This document shows positions 18,721 to 28,131 of a stretch of DNA of 64,000 bases, in pieces. The stretch is from Lacinutrix sp. WUR7 (GTDB lineage Bacteria > Bacteroidota > Bacteroidia > Flavobacteriales > Flavobacteriaceae), in the NCBI RefSeq assembly GCF_016864015.1, contig NZ_CP045067.1:3482001-3546000 (forward strand), read 5' to 3'. Numbering within the stretch: the first letter of the stretch is position 1; the number at the start of each line of letters is the position of its first letter. The notes under the pieces were generated by a model. The model did no database searches. It was given only the letters and a program-made list of their open reading frames with translations, and was not told the origin of the DNA. A program made the position numbers and the translations under genes.

Positions 18721-18901
18721 CCTTTTCTTCTTCCTCTTTTTTATTAGGTATTGTACTATAAACTCTATACAAACCATACATCAAGACTACAATTCCTAAT
18801 ACTAAAACCCATGTGTTTTGTCGCGCTTCCGCTTGAGCGTAAACAGCTACAATACAACCAATTAAAATCAATATATAACTCAAATATTTAGATAAAAACA
18901 T
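18710..18901 (-). CDS. Small two-helix membrane protein
   Basis: 63 residues. Two hydrophobic helices (YLSYILILIGCIVAVYA and TWVLVLGIVVLMYGLYRVYS) joined by a short polar turn, with an acidic/lysine C-terminal tail (NKKEEEEKDEF). It overlaps the start of the Smr gene by 11 bp in the same direction, an arrangement that argues it is a real gene rather than a chance frame. Small proteins of this type before Smr genes are common in Flavobacteriaceae. No function known. Confidence 0.75.
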   Translation of the reverse strand: MFLSKYLSYILILIGCIVAVYAQAEARQNTWVLVLGIVVLMYGLYRVYSTIPNKKEEEEKDEF

Positions 18902-19010
18902 ATAATAATCGATGCATTAATACTTTTGGTCGAAAATAACTAATTATAATTATAACTCTAATAAATTTTAATTAAATTATTACTTATTAACTTTAAATAA
19001 GGACTGTATT

Positions 19011-20822
19011 ATGAGAAATATTACCAAACCTATACTGTCCCAAATCTTATTTACCTACCTATTATTAATATTTAGTATAACTGCATTTGCACAAGTCGGA
19101 ATTGGAACCACTACTCCTGCTTCTGGTGCACTATTAGACTTAGATGATGCAAATAGAGGACTTTTAGTTCCTCGTGTAACAATTACAGATTTAGCCACCG
19201 CCGCTCCTGTAACTGCTCCTGCAACAGGACTATTAGTATGGAATTTAGATATAGGTACAGGTGTAGGGTTTTATTATTGGGATAGTGCAGCTTGGGTTCC
19301 AATTGGCGGAAGTGCAACTGCTAATGATTGGACCTTAACAGGTAATACTATTACTGGTACAGAATTTCTTGGTACTATAAGTAATCATGCATTAAACATT
19401 AGATCTAACAATGTAGATCGTATGCGTGTACAAGCAAATGGGCAAGTAACCGTTGGTTACGGAGCAACTAATGCTCTAACTGGTGATCAATTTAGTTCTA
19501 TAGGTTTTTCTGCTGTAAATGGTTATACCACCAATGGCTATGGATTTTGGGGTGATGCAACATCTGGTATTGGAGCAATCGGAGTTTCAAATACTGGTGT
19601 AGGACTTCAAGGACAATCTAATTCATCTGCCGCAGTAGTTGGTTTTGGTTCTACTTTTGGAACTCTAGGAGATGTTACAGGTGGTGTTGGTGCACAAGGT
19701 CAAGCAACAACTGGAGATGGTGTTCGTGGTTTTAGTACTTCTGGAGAAGGAGTATACGGAGATAGTGATTCTGGAGTTGGTGTTTGGGGTGATTCTACTT
19801 CTTTTGATGGAGTTTGGGGTACTGCAGATGGTGGAAATGGAGTCTATGGTGATAGTAATTCTGGATCTGGTGTTATAGGAATTTCTACATCTGGTGATGG
19901 TGCAGTTGGGATTTCAACTAGTGGTTTAGGCGTATTTGCAAGTAGCACAAATGCAGATGCATTACAAGCAATATCTACAAGTTCTACTGGTGCATTAGGT
20001 GCATCTCTAAATCAAGCTCAAACTGGTGTAGCGGGTTCAAGTGATCCAATTGGTGGTTTTTATGCTATTTTAGCTGCTGGCTCAGGAGTTGCTGGTGAAG
20101 GATTAACTACTGGAGTATATGGTGTTGCAAACTCTACTTCGGCTCAAGCATTTGGAGGTTATTTTGAAGCTGATGGTGTTTATTCCTACGTAGGAGGTTG
20201 GCAAGCTGGTCCTTGGACAGCTAGAAAAATATTAGGAAATGGTACTGTAAGTACTATAGTAAAAGGAACAAATGGAGATTTGTTAACTATGTCTGCAACA
20301 GAAACTCCTGAAATTTTATTTCAAGATTATGGTATTGGACAATTAGAGAATGGTACAGCTAGAATAAATATAGACCAAAATTTTTCAAAAAATATACGCG
20401 TGGATACAGAACATCCTATGAAAGTATTTGTTCAATTAGAAGGAGATTGTAATGGAGTATTTGTGACCAATAAATCCGCTAATGGTTTTGATGTTAAAGA
20501 GTTACAAGATGGTAACTCAAATGCTTCTTTTTCTTGGTCAATCGTAGCAACTAGAGCAGATGCTGAATTTATATTACAAGATGGAAGAGTTAGAATTTCT
20601 AATAATGGTGAAAGATTTCAACCAGCTCCTGGTCCAATGAATGTAAAAAGAAATAAGATTGAAAGTAAGTCTATTAAAGAATCTAAAACTAAAAACGTAG
20701 AAAAGAAAGAAAGAACTCCTGCAGAAAACATACAACCTAAAGAAAACACTATAGAAAAAGTGGATTCTAAAGATTCTGATCCTTTAACAAAAAGAGTTAA
20801 AATAAATTCTAATCAAGAATAA
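19011..20822 (+). CDS. Secreted repeat-rich surface protein (beta-helix-like)
   Basis: 603 residues with a signal peptide ending near ITAFAQ. The N-terminal part (VGIGTTTPASGALLDLDD..GLLVPRVT) is a widespread Bacteroidota surface-protein start. Residues about 175-380 contain many degenerate repeats of 10-11 residues of the form G-V-x-G-x-S-x-S-G-x, for example GVYGDSDSG, GVWGDSTS, GVYGDSNSG and GVIGISTSG, likely stacking as a parallel beta-helix. The C-terminal 150 residues form a different domain (ASFSWSIVATRADAEF) ending in a lysine-rich low-complexity tail with no T9SS sorting signal that I can see. Followed 52 bp later by the T9SS protein at 20875. Function unknown; adhesion or fibre is a guess. 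Confidence 0.85.
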   Translation: MRNITKPILSQILFTYLLLIFSITAFAQVGIGTTTPASGALLDLDDANRGLLVPRVTITDLATAAPVTAPATGLLVWNLDIGTGVGFYYWDSAAWVPIGGSATANDWTLTGNTITGTEFLGTISNHALNIRSNNVDRMRVQANGQVTVGYGATNALTGDQFSSIGFSAVNGYTTNGYGFWGDATSGIGAIGVSNTGVGLQGQSNSSAAVVGFGSTFGTLGDVTGGVGAQGQATTGDGVRGFSTSGEGVYGDSDSGVGVWGDSTSFDGVWGTADGGNGVYGDSNSGSGVIGISTSGDGAVGISTSGLGVFASSTNADALQAISTSSTGALGASLNQAQTGVAGSSDPIGGFYAILAAGSGVAGEGLTTGVYGVANSTSAQAFGGYFEADGVYSYVGGWQAGPWTARKILGNGTVSTIVKGTNGDLLTMSATETPEILFQDYGIGQLENGTARINIDQNFSKNIRVDTEHPMKVFVQLEGDCNGVFVTNKSANGFDVKELQDGNSNASFSWSIVATRADAEFILQDGRVRISNNGERFQPAPGPMNVKRNKIESKSIKESKTKNVEKKERTPAENIQPKENTIEKVDSKDSDPLTKRVKINSNQE

Positions 20823-20874
20823 CAATTCGTTAACTTTGTAGTAATTAATCCATTATAAGTAAAAATTAATCCTC

Positions 20875-22755
20875 ATGAAATATTCCCTCTCATTACTTCT
20901 ATTAACCATCTGTAGCCTAAGTTTTGCACAGTCCGATTTATTTGTTAGCAATGGCAGCTATGTTTATGTGGACGGTACTGCTTTTGCTAGCGGACCAAAT
21001 GTTGCTCCTTTATATGTAACCGATGATGTTAATTTAGACACTAATGGCCATCTTTATTTACGTAATGACGCACAATTATTACAAAGTAATGCAACTACAA
21101 CTAGTACAAATTCTGGAGCGGGCCAACTTAGTGTCCACCAGACTGGTAATTCTAATACGTATATGTATAATTATTGGGCTTCGCCTGTAGGTCAAAATAC
21201 TGGAGGAGTAGGTAATACGGCTTTAATACCTAGTAATGTCATGTATCGAGAAACTGGAGCACCAATAACGAGTACAAATTACGGTTTTGTTGCAGGCTAT
21301 GATGGTACAGCAACACAAATTTCTAGTTATTGGCTATACTCTTTTATTGGCTTACCAACAACTACGAACGCTTATGAAGATTGGATTGGATTAGGAGGAG
21401 GCTCTATACCTTTGGGTGGAGATCCTAATGGTACATTAGCCCCTGGTTATGGTTTTAGTATGAAAGGAAATCCAAGTGGAGCAGTAAAATATGATTTTAG
21501 AGGTCGTGCAAATAATGGAGATATAACCGTAACGTTAAATCCAAATAGAGAAACTTTAGTTGGTAACCCGTATCCTTCTGCTTTAGATGCGCTAGAATTT
21601 ATACATGATTCTCGTAATTCAGGTCTTGCAGATTATAGTGGTTCTATTATGACGGGTGTTTTAAAATATTGGGAGCAAGCTCCAGGAGCTACTTCACATG
21701 TATTATCTAACTATGTTGGTGGTTATGCTTTATATACAATATCTGCTGCTGGTACAGATTCTTTTACACCTGCTGCATTTAGCATGTATTTATTAGATGG
21801 TACTGTTGCTGGTTCACCAGGTGCAGTAGGAACAGGAACAAAAGTGGGTAGAAGATATATTCCTGTTGGGCAAGGTTTTATGGTAGAAGGAGGAGCTAGT
21901 GCTTCTAGTGTAACTTTTTCTAACTCACATCGCGCTTTTTACAAGCAATCAGGAGCTAGTAGTGAATTTTTTAAAACATCTTCAACAAAAGAAGAAACAG
22001 ATATTAATACTATACCAGAAGCTAGATATACTGAAGAAGGCTATAACATAGTACCTGAAGATTTTAAACGTTTTAGAATTAATGTAGGTTTCGATAATAA
22101 TGGAAATAATTCCTATACACGTCAGTTACTTATGAATTTTCACCATACTGCAACAGATGGTTTTGATTATGGATTAGAAGCGCAAATTTCTGAACAAGTA
22201 AGTTCGGATGCAAATTGGACTCTTGATGGAACACCTTATGCTATTCAAGCATTTGATTATAATGAAGAATTAAAAATCCCTTTATTAGTAAAGGTAAACA
22301 ATCAGCAATTAGTAAGATTTGGTCTTTATGATGTTCAAAATTTTGATTCTAGTCAGCCAATATTTATTCATGACATTGAAAATGGTCTTTTTGTTAATTT
22401 ACAAGATCAAGCATACGAAATCACATTAGAACCTGGTAATTACACAGATCGTTTTGAAATAGTATTTCAAGATCAAAGCCTTTCTACAGAAGAATTTAAT
22501 GATGTAGACTTCTTAGTAATCCAAAACAACAACACATCGCAATTGACTATTTTAAACCCAAATCAATTAGAAGTAAAGACGATTGCTTTATTTGATGTAT
22601 CTGGAAAAATAATTTTTAATGAAAATAATTTATCTGCTCAAGATAGATACCAATTCTCTACTAAAAATTTAAGCGAAGGTGTATACATAACTAAGGTTAC
22701 TTTTGCGAATCAAAGTACAGTGAGCAAGAAAGTAGTTGTTTCACAAAAAAAATAA
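20875..22755 (+). CDS. T9SS type A sorting domain-containing secreted protein
   Basis: 626 residues. Signal peptide MKYSLSLLLLTICSLSFAQ. The body (20-540) is Gly/Ser/Asn/aromatic-rich beta structure without a known enzyme motif. The last 70 residues (LTILNPNQLEVKTIALFDVSGKI.. LSEGVYITKVTF..STVSKKVVV) form a type A C-terminal domain recognised by the type IX secretion system, so the protein should be exported across the outer membrane and attached to the surface. It sits 52 bp after the 603-residue repeat protein in the same direction, so both may be made together. Some weak repetition within the N-terminal half. Substrate unknown. Confidence 0.9.
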   Translation: MKYSLSLLLLTICSLSFAQSDLFVSNGSYVYVDGTAFASGPNVAPLYVTDDVNLDTNGHLYLRNDAQLLQSNATTTSTNSGAGQLSVHQTGNSNTYMYNYWASPVGQNTGGVGNTALIPSNVMYRETGAPITSTNYGFVAGYDGTATQISSYWLYSFIGLPTTTNAYEDWIGLGGGSIPLGGDPNGTLAPGYGFSMKGNPSGAVKYDFRGRANNGDITVTLNPNRETLVGNPYPSALDALEFIHDSRNSGLADYSGSIMTGVLKYWEQAPGATSHVLSNYVGGYALYTISAAGTDSFTPAAFSMYLLDGTVAGSPGAVGTGTKVGRRYIPVGQGFMVEGGASASSVTFSNSHRAFYKQSGASSEFFKTSSTKEETDINTIPEARYTEEGYNIVPEDFKRFRINVGFDNNGNNSYTRQLLMNFHHTATDGFDYGLEAQISEQVSSDANWTLDGTPYAIQAFDYNEELKIPLLVKVNNQQLVRFGLYDVQNFDSSQPIFIHDIENGLFVNLQDQAYEITLEPGNYTDRFEIVFQDQSLSTEEFNDVDFLVIQNNNTSQLTILNPNQLEVKTIALFDVSGKIIFNENNLSAQDRYQFSTKNLSEGVYITKVTFANQSTVSKKVVVSQKK

Positions 22756-22789
22756 TTTAAACATGTAAAGACTTTCTTAAAGTCCTAAA

Positions 22790-22867
22790 CACTATCATTT
22801 TGAGCCTAGTCGAAAACATTAATAATTAATTTTCAATTGTTTTTCCACTAGGCTCCAAATGACATTT
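22790..22867. repeat. Imperfect inverted copy of a flavobacterial intergenic repeat
   Basis: The left arm (ATCATTTTGAGCCTAGTCG, 22794-22812) is mirrored by a right arm whose reverse complement reads GTCATTTGGAGCCTAGTGG (22845-22863). The arms differ at a few positions and flank about 30 bp. The core TGTCATTyTGnGC..GTCGAA is also seen near 34056 and 60787. It could fold as a large stem-loop after the T9SS gene. Confidence 0.6.
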
Positions 22868-22931
22868 TTCTAATAATAAGTATTTCAGACCTCTTTTTTT
22901 ATACATTTGTATTTCATTAAACAAATTATTT

Positions 22932-23213
22932 ATGTCTTCCTTTGAAGATTACATGCTTCCTTGTTTGAACAAAAAACTATTTGGTATGGATTGTCCAGGC
23001 TGTGGTATGCAGCGTTCGATCGCCTTAGTAGTTCAAGGGGATTTTAAAGCTGCATTTTATATGTATCCTGCAATTTTTACCATTATTTTAATGGTTGTTA
23101 TTCTTGCCTTACATACAAAATACAAGTTCAAATATGGACATAATGTTCTTTTGGGCTTATTTATTATTAATGTTATTATTATTTTTACTAACTATATCAA
23201 CAAATTCATTTAA
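22932..23213 (+). CDS. DUF2752 membrane protein
   Basis: 93 residues. The motif CPGCGMQRS (about residues 20-28) is the hallmark of DUF2752, with a Cys-x-x-Cys pair in a small membrane protein. Two or three hydrophobic helices (AIFTIILMVVILALHT and HNVLLGLFIINVIIIFT) follow. The function of the family is unknown. The next gene, also a small membrane protein, starts 10 bp after its stop, so the two are likely an operon. Confidence 0.85.
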   Translation: MSSFEDYMLPCLNKKLFGMDCPGCGMQRSIALVVQGDFKAAFYMYPAIFTIILMVVILALHTKYKFKYGHNVLLGLFIINVIIIFTNYINKFI

Positions 23214-23223
23214 AAAACCAACC

Positions 23224-23559
23224 ATGGAAAAACAAACTTTACCAAACGCAACACTTATTTTAGTATTCGGAATATTATCAATTGTAACCTGCTGGTGTTA
23301 TGGAATAATCGGACTAATTTTAGGAATTGTTGCTATAGTATTAGCAAACAAAGCAACTGCATTGTACAAGGAAGCACCCGAAAATTATCTAGGTTACGGA
23401 AACGTGAAAGCTGGAAAAATAATGGCTATTATTGGTGTTATTTTATGTGTTTTAACAATCGTATTTATGATTTGGGCTTTTATGTATATTGGTTGGGAAG
23501 CGATGCAAGATCCAGAACTTATGCAACAAAGAATGGAAGAATTACAAATGCAGCAATAA
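23224..23559 (+). CDS. CCC-motif-like (DUF4190-like) membrane protein
   Basis: 111 residues from ATG 23224 (MEKQTLPNATLILVFGILSI). A frame opening at 23095 overlaps the DUF2752 gene in another frame and is not supported. Two hydrophobic hairpins (LILVFGILSIVTCWCYGIIGLILGIVAIVLA and GKIMAIIGVILCVLTIVFMIWAF) surround a polar loop with NYxGYGNVKAGK, as in the Bacteroidota CCC motif membrane proteins related to DUF4190. A Cys-rich TCWC takes the place of the usual triple cysteine. 10 bp after DUF2752; followed by a terminator at 23580-23606. Function unknown. Confidence 0.82.
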   Translation: MEKQTLPNATLILVFGILSIVTCWCYGIIGLILGIVAIVLANKATALYKEAPENYLGYGNVKAGKIMAIIGVILCVLTIVFMIWAFMYIGWEAMQDPELMQQRMEELQMQQ

Positions 23560-23579
23560 ACACAAATATCTTAAACAAA

Positions 23580-23606
23580 AAAAGCGACCTATTGGTCGCT
23601 TTTTTT
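23580..23606. terminator. Bidirectional terminator
   Basis: Stem AAAAAGCGACC/GGTCGCTTTTT around a TATT loop, with flanking A- and T-runs. It lies between the convergent 23224 gene and rocD and can serve both. Confidence 0.85.
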
Positions 23607-23636
23607 ATTCTATAAATGAATACTTTTCAAAAGTTA

Positions 23637-24881
23637 TTATGCTTCAAATTGTTTTAATGTCTTTACAATTATTGCTACACAATCTAGTAATTGCTCTTTA
23701 GTCATTACTAAAGGTGGTGCAAATCTAATAATGTTACCATGTGTTGGTTTTGCTAATAAGCCATTATCACGTAAAGCCATACAGATGTTCCAAGCGGTTT
23801 CGCTTTCTTCATCATCATTAATTAAAATAGCATTTAATAAACCTTTACCTCTTACGCCATTAACAATATTAGAGGTTTCAATAAATTTAGATAATTCTGC
23901 TCTAAATAATTCTCCTAAAACTTGTGCGTTTTCAGCAAGGTTTTCGTCTTTAATCACTTGCAAAGCAGCCATACCAACAGCAGCAGCAATAGGATTCCCT
24001 CCAAAGGTACTTCCATGATTTCCTGGTTTAATAACATTCATAATGCTATCATTTGCTAAAACAGCAGAAACAGGGTATGCTCCACCACTTAAGGCTTTAC
24101 CAAGAATTAATATATCTGCTTTAATGTTTTCATGATCAATTGCTAACATTTTTCCTGTTCTTGCAATTCCTGTTTGTACTTCGTCTGCAATAAATAAAAC
24201 GTTATGCTTTTCACATAAGGCTTTTGCTTTTGTTAAATACCCTTCTGTTGGGACATAAACACCAGCTTCCCCTTGAATAGGTTCTACTAAAAAACCTGCG
24301 ACATTAGTATTGCTAGAAAGTACTTCTTCTAAAGCTTTAAGATTATCGTATTCAATTTTAATAAATCCTTTGGTATAAGGTCCGAAGTTTTTTCTAGCTA
24401 CAGGATCGTTAGAAAACGAAATAATAGTAGTTGTTCTTCCGTGAAAGTTGTTTTCACAAACCACAATTTCAGCCTCATTTTCATCAATACCTTTTACTTC
24501 ATAAGCCCATTTTCTACAAAGTTTTAAAGCTGTCTCTACAGCCTCTGCACCTGTATTCATAGGTAACAACTTGTCGTAACCAAAGGTTTCGGTAGCGTAT
24601 TTTTCAAACGTACCTAGCATATCATTATAAAATGCACGAGAAGTTAATGTAAGTGTTTGTGCTTGGTTTACCATTGCACTAACAATTTTTGGATGACAAT
24701 GTCCTTGGTTTACTGCAGAGTAAGCAGATAGGAAATCATAATACTTTTTCCCTTCTACATCCCAAACATACACACCTTCTCCTCTACTCAGTACTACTGG
24801 AAGTGGATGGTAATTGTGTGCACCATACTTGTTTTCTAAATCCATCGCTTCTTGCGATGTTAATTGGTCTAAAACAGCCAT
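23637..24881 (-). CDS. rocD: Ornithine aminotransferase
   Basis: 414 residues from ATG 24879-24881 ([20 protein letters not shown]). A frame opening at 24914 adds 11 residues not found in the family. Class III PLP transaminase that converts ornithine and 2-oxoglutarate to glutamate-5-semialdehyde and glutamate. The PLP lysine is K262 in ILGKALSGG. The phosphate-binding [13 protein letters not shown], the FHGRT motif and [11 protein letters not shown] are intact. The [19 protein letters not shown]-terminus is specific to ornithine over acetylornithine aminotransferases. Solo gene with a long upstream region (about 290 bp) to the mechanosensitive channel gene. Confidence 0.95.
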   Translation of the reverse strand: MAVLDQLTSQEAMDLENKYGAHNYHPLPVVLSRGEGVYVWDVEGKKYYDFLSAYSAVNQGHCHPKIVSAMVNQAQTLTLTSRAFYNDMLGTFEKYATETFGYDKLLPMNTGAEAVETALKLCRKWAYEVKGIDENEAEIVVCENNFHGRTTTIISFSNDPVARKNFGPYTKGFIKIEYDNLKALEEVLSSNTNVAGFLVEPIQGEAGVYVPTEGYLTKAKALCEKHNVLFIADEVQTGIARTGKMLAIDHENIKADILILGKALSGGAYPVSAVLANDSIMNVIKPGNHGSTFGGNPIAAAVGMAALQVIKDENLAENAQVLGELFRAELSKFIETSNIVNGVRGKGLLNAILINDDEESETAWNICMALRDNGLLAKPTHGNIIRFAPPLVMTKEQLLDCVAIIVKTLKQFEA

Positions 24882-25174
24882 TTTAAATAATTTATTTGTG
24901 AATAAAAAAGCCATTCCTTATCTACCTTTATCCTTTCGAAAAGTCCCGAAAATTCAGCGTGGGAAAGAAATCATCCCTAAAGACTTGCAAATTACTAAAT
25001 AATAATTCCGAATTATAATTTATCCTTACAATAATCGCCAAAACACTTCTTTTTTACGTGTTTAATCCATTAAATAAGTACTTAAGCGTTTAGTAACAAT
25101 TACTTAATTATAAAAACAGAATTAAATATAAAGCTATTAACTTTATATTTTAACTAAACAATTTAAAATATATT

Positions 25175-26341
25175 ATGGACTTTTTAAACAATATTACAAA
25201 TAGCCTTTCTAATTCATTAGGAAGTGATTTTACTAATGTTCTTGGAGCATTAATCATACTTATTATTGGTATGTTAGTCGCTAAATTTGTTAGAAAAATC
25301 ATGACTAAATTGATTGCTAAAACAGGTGTAGACAACAAACTAGGCAGTGAAAAAGTAGTATTATCTAAGCTTATTGGTAAATTATTATACTTCTTTTTAA
25401 TGATTATTGTATTCATGATGTCTTTAGAAAAACTAGGTATGACTACCGCATTAGAGCCATTACGAGAAATGGTTAGTAAATTCTCAAGTTTTATACCTAA
25501 TATAATAGCAGCAGGACTTGTTGGTTATATTGGATATATGTTAGCCAATGTGGTTTCAGAACTTGTTGGTCTTTCTGGAGATACTATTCAAAAATTCGCG
25601 CCAAAATTAAAACTACCAGAAAATATTAACTTAGTAACTATTCTTAAAAAAGTAGTTTTCATTTTTATATTTATTCCTCTTTTAATTTCTGCTTTAAATA
25701 TTCTAAACTTGAATGCAATTTCAACTCCTGCAACAAACATGCTTAGCAGCTTCTTTGAAGCCATACCAAGAGTCTTAGTTGCTACACTTATTCTTATCTT
25801 ATTTGTAGTTGGAGGTCGTTTCTTAAGCGGATTGATTAAAGACTTATTAGATAGCTTAAATATAAATGAAGTTTTAAAAAGTGCACATTTAGATTCTTTC
25901 TTCGGTAAAATTAATGTTGAAAAATTAATAGCAAACATTGTATATGCTTTTATTATTCTGTTTGGTTTAATTACTGCCATTGAAAAATTAGAATTCACAA
26001 AACTTTCAGAAATTATGGAAACCATCGTTTCTTTAGGTGGTAATATTTTATTCGGTTTGATAATTCTAGCCATTGGAAATTGGATTGCAAATATTGCGTA
26101 CAAAAACTTTAATAAAAATGGAGACAATCAATTTGTTGGCAGCATTATTAAAGTAGCTGTTATTGCAATCTTTTTAGCTATCGGATTAAGAACTATGGGA
26201 ATTGCAGATGACATTATCAACCTTGCCTTTGGTATCACGTTAGGAGCTGTTGCCCTAACTATTGTTTTATCTTTTGGACTTGGTGGTCGTGAAGCTGCTG
26301 GAAAACAAATGGAAAAAATATTAAACAAGTTTAATAAATAA
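25175..26341 (+). CDS. Mechanosensitive ion channel family protein (CmpX-like)
   Basis: 388 residues, nearly all membrane, with about 8-10 hydrophobic helices. Repeated conserved helices of the form (L/A)xIILIIGMLVAKFVRKIM (about 25-50), PNIIAAGLVGYIGYMLANVV, ILILFVVGGRFLSGLIKDL and LIILAIGNWIANIAYKNF are the conserved transmembrane-helix repeat of this family. The end has VALTIVLSFGLGGREAAGK, like the pore helix and Gly-rich loop of MscS-type channels, but the large cytoplasmic MscS domain is absent. Probably a small channel or osmotic/cell-envelope sensor in the inner membrane. Monocistronic; terminator at 26362-26391. Confidence 0.85.
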   Translation: MDFLNNITNSLSNSLGSDFTNVLGALIILIIGMLVAKFVRKIMTKLIAKTGVDNKLGSEKVVLSKLIGKLLYFFLMIIVFMMSLEKLGMTTALEPLREMVSKFSSFIPNIIAAGLVGYIGYMLANVVSELVGLSGDTIQKFAPKLKLPENINLVTILKKVVFIFIFIPLLISALNILNLNAISTPATNMLSSFFEAIPRVLVATLILILFVVGGRFLSGLIKDLLDSLNINEVLKSAHLDSFFGKINVEKLIANIVYAFIILFGLITAIEKLEFTKLSEIMETIVSLGGNILFGLIILAIGNWIANIAYKNFNKNGDNQFVGSIIKVAVIAIFLAIGLRTMGIADDIINLAFGITLGAVALTIVLSFGLGGREAAGKQMEKILNKFNK

Positions 26342-26361
26342 TAAGAAATCATAGTAATAAA

Positions 26362-26391
26362 AAAGCTGCTCAATACCTGTTGAGCAGCTTT
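26362..26391. terminator. Bidirectional terminator after the channel gene
   Basis: 12-bp stem AAAGCTGCTCAA/TTGAGCAGCTTT with a TACCTG loop and flanking A- and T-runs, between the + strand channel and the - strand DUF6768 gene. Confidence 0.85.
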
Positions 26392-26413
26392 ATTTTATTC
26401 TAAATATTATAAT

Positions 26414-26800
26414 CTATTTAGATAACGTATTTGCTAAAGATGACACTTGTAATTCTAATCTTTTTAGTTCTCTTAACAAGGCATTCTTATCCATTTGCAT
26501 CCAAGCAAAAACTTTAAGCATACTTACTCCAATCATAAAAACAATACTTCCTAATCCCCATTTTAATAACTCTTTGGTGGTATCTACACTAAAGAATTGC
26601 ACTACACAGTATATAAAGAATCCGAAAAACACAACAGTCATCATATTCATTAGTATTAATAACCATTTATTTTTTCCTTTAAACAACCCGAAAATCATCC
26701 CTAAAACACTTTGTTCTTCTAGTGTATCATAGAATTTTGCTTCTTCTTGTGTTAATGTATCTTTTATTAATTTGTCTATATCTTCCTTATTATTTTTCAT
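26414..26800 (-). CDS. DUF6768 family membrane protein, partner of sigma factor
   Basis: 128 residues. The N-terminal soluble part (IDKLIKDTLTQEEAKFYDTLEEQ) is followed by two transmembrane helices (WLLILMNMMTVVFFGFFIYCVVQFF and WGLGSIVFMIGVSMLKVFAWM) and a C-terminal helix (ALLRELKRLELQVSSLANTLS). It overlaps the ECF sigma gene by 11 bp and is downstream of it, the normal place of an anti-sigma factor. The family is known in Bacteroidota as DUF6768; a role as membrane anti-sigma factor is my inference from position and topology, as there is no zinc-binding anti-sigma motif. Confidence 0.8.
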   Translation of the reverse strand: MKNNKEDIDKLIKDTLTQEEAKFYDTLEEQSVLGMIFGLFKGKNKWLLILMNMMTVVFFGFFIYCVVQFFSVDTTKELLKWGLGSIVFMIGVSMLKVFAWMQMDKNALLRELKRLELQVSSLANTLSK

Positions 26801-27341
26801 AATTTCTATTTTTTAGTATTGTTTTTAATCTCTCTCTAGCATAAAACAGTCTAGATTTCGCTGTTCCTATAGATATATTTAGTGTTTTGCTAATTTCTTT
26901 TAGCGAATATTCTTCTACATAAAACAACTTAATAACCTGCTGTTGTTGTTCTGGTAAATCTTGAATGGCTAATAAGAGTTTCCTTTTTAAAGTGGTATTT
27001 TCATTGTTATCTTCTACAATAACCTCTTGATTTTTCACATACTCTTCCTGCTTAAATCGCTCACTATTCTTTGTTCTTAAAACATCTAATGATTTAGAAT
27101 ACACAATACGTAAAGCCCAACTACCAAAACTACTAGTATCTTTTAAATCCTCTATTTTAGCAATAATGGTTTTCCAAGTATCTTGTGCTATATCTTTAGA
27201 AAGATCTGCATCTTTAACTAACCAAAATGCTTTTTCACAAAACATAAGATGCCATTTTTTTACAAGTGTAGCTAGCGCTTTCTTATCTCCCGATTGAAAA
27301 GCTACTACCAATTTTGCATCACTACGTTTGTCAATTTTCAA
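26790..27341 (-). CDS. RNA polymerase ECF-type sigma-70 factor
   Basis: 183 residues. Region 2 (about 25-95: FCEKAFWLVKDADLSKDIAQDTWKTI.. SFGSWALRIVYSKSLDVLRTK) and region 4 (about 125-175: ILPEQQQQVIKLFYVEEYSLKEIS..IGTAKSRLFYARERLK) are both present with the DIAQDTW and GTAKSRL signatures. There is no region 3, as in ECF factors. It is the first gene of a pair with DUF6768 (11-bp overlap), likely its anti-sigma. The SRPBCC gene lies 17 bp upstream in the same direction and may belong to the same unit. Regulon unknown. Confidence 0.93.
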   Translation of the reverse strand: MKIDKRSDAKLVVAFQSGDKKALATLVKKWHLMFCEKAFWLVKDADLSKDIAQDTWKTIIAKIEDLKDTSSFGSWALRIVYSKSLDVLRTKNSERFKQEEYVKNQEVIVEDNNENTTLKRKLLLAIQDLPEQQQQVIKLFYVEEYSLKEISKTLNISIGTAKSRLFYARERLKTILKNRNYEK

Positions 27342-27358
27342 TTACCCTTGTTTAGTTT

Positions 27359-27850
27359 CTACGATTTCTTCTTATATTTATTTCTTAAAAAACGTACCCA
27401 AATATTGTACTTCGGAAATTTCTTCACATCCATAAAATAATTTTCTACTTTATCAAAAGCCTCTTCCAATAAAGCATCATGCAGCCATCGAATTACAAAA
27501 AACCATAAAACGGAAGCTTTTAAAGTTGCGGTATGCATTTTAATTTCATGCGTAATTTCTGTTTCATTTTCTGAAACTGCTTTTAGATACAAGGTATGGT
27601 TTCCTATAAAACCATCCGGTTTAGAAAATTTAAAGGTGATACTTTTTCCTTTTTCCAATGCAATGATGCTATATCGAATAATGCCATGTCCGCCTTTACT
27701 TCCAACTTTTACGCCATCCTTAAATCGCATTGCTGGCCAATTTTCAGAAGGCCAAATTAAATCTTGATCTGTTGCTAACCTATTAAATAGAAGCGATACG
27801 TTATCTATAGATTGCTGTAGCTTCCGTTTATGAATATTTATTACTCTCAT
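27359..27850 (-). CDS. SRPBCC superfamily protein
   Basis: 163 residues, no signal peptide. The alternation of beta strands and a long C-terminal helix (DNVSLLFNRLATDQDLIWPSE.. GVKVGSKGGHGIIRYSI.. TFKFSKPDGFIGNHTLYLKAV.. EITHEIKMHT.. WLHDALLEEAFDKVENYF) is the START/SRPBCC helix-grip fold, which holds hydrophobic ligands. It is 17 bp upstream of the ECF sigma gene, same strand, so it may be the first gene of a three-gene unit. Ligand unknown. Confidence 0.8.
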   Translation of the reverse strand: MRVINIHKRKLQQSIDNVSLLFNRLATDQDLIWPSENWPAMRFKDGVKVGSKGGHGIIRYSIIALEKGKSITFKFSKPDGFIGNHTLYLKAVSENETEITHEIKMHTATLKASVLWFFVIRWLHDALLEEAFDKVENYFMDVKKFPKYNIWVRFLRNKYKKKS

Positions 27851-28131
27851 ACTCTAAAGACGATAAAAAAGTTAAAAGGTTCATTTTTTTTTCCACGAAA
27901 GTGGTATTCTTTTAAAATAAACCCAAAATTTTTTAAAGATAATTCACATTACATACATCCTATTTACGGTTATTACTGCAATATTTTCAATCTTATTTTT
28001 GGTATTCATATTGGTAGTATTGCATTAACCATGGTATTATTCTTTTAGCCTTGATGATCTGAAGTTGTTGAAAAGCAAATAAAAAAAAATCATATAAATG
28101 GACTAAGAAATAATCAAATCAACATAAATAG

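Noticed and set aside
23295-23701. Overlapping + strand frames in the CCC-motif gene and after it
   Set aside because: Out-of-frame shadows of the 23224 gene or of rocD; composition does not look like protein.
27830-28048. 72-codon + strand frame upstream of rlmD
   Set aside because: Overlaps the SRPBCC gene start, has Phe/Tyr/Ile-rich low-complexity content and no ribosome site; treated as non-coding.
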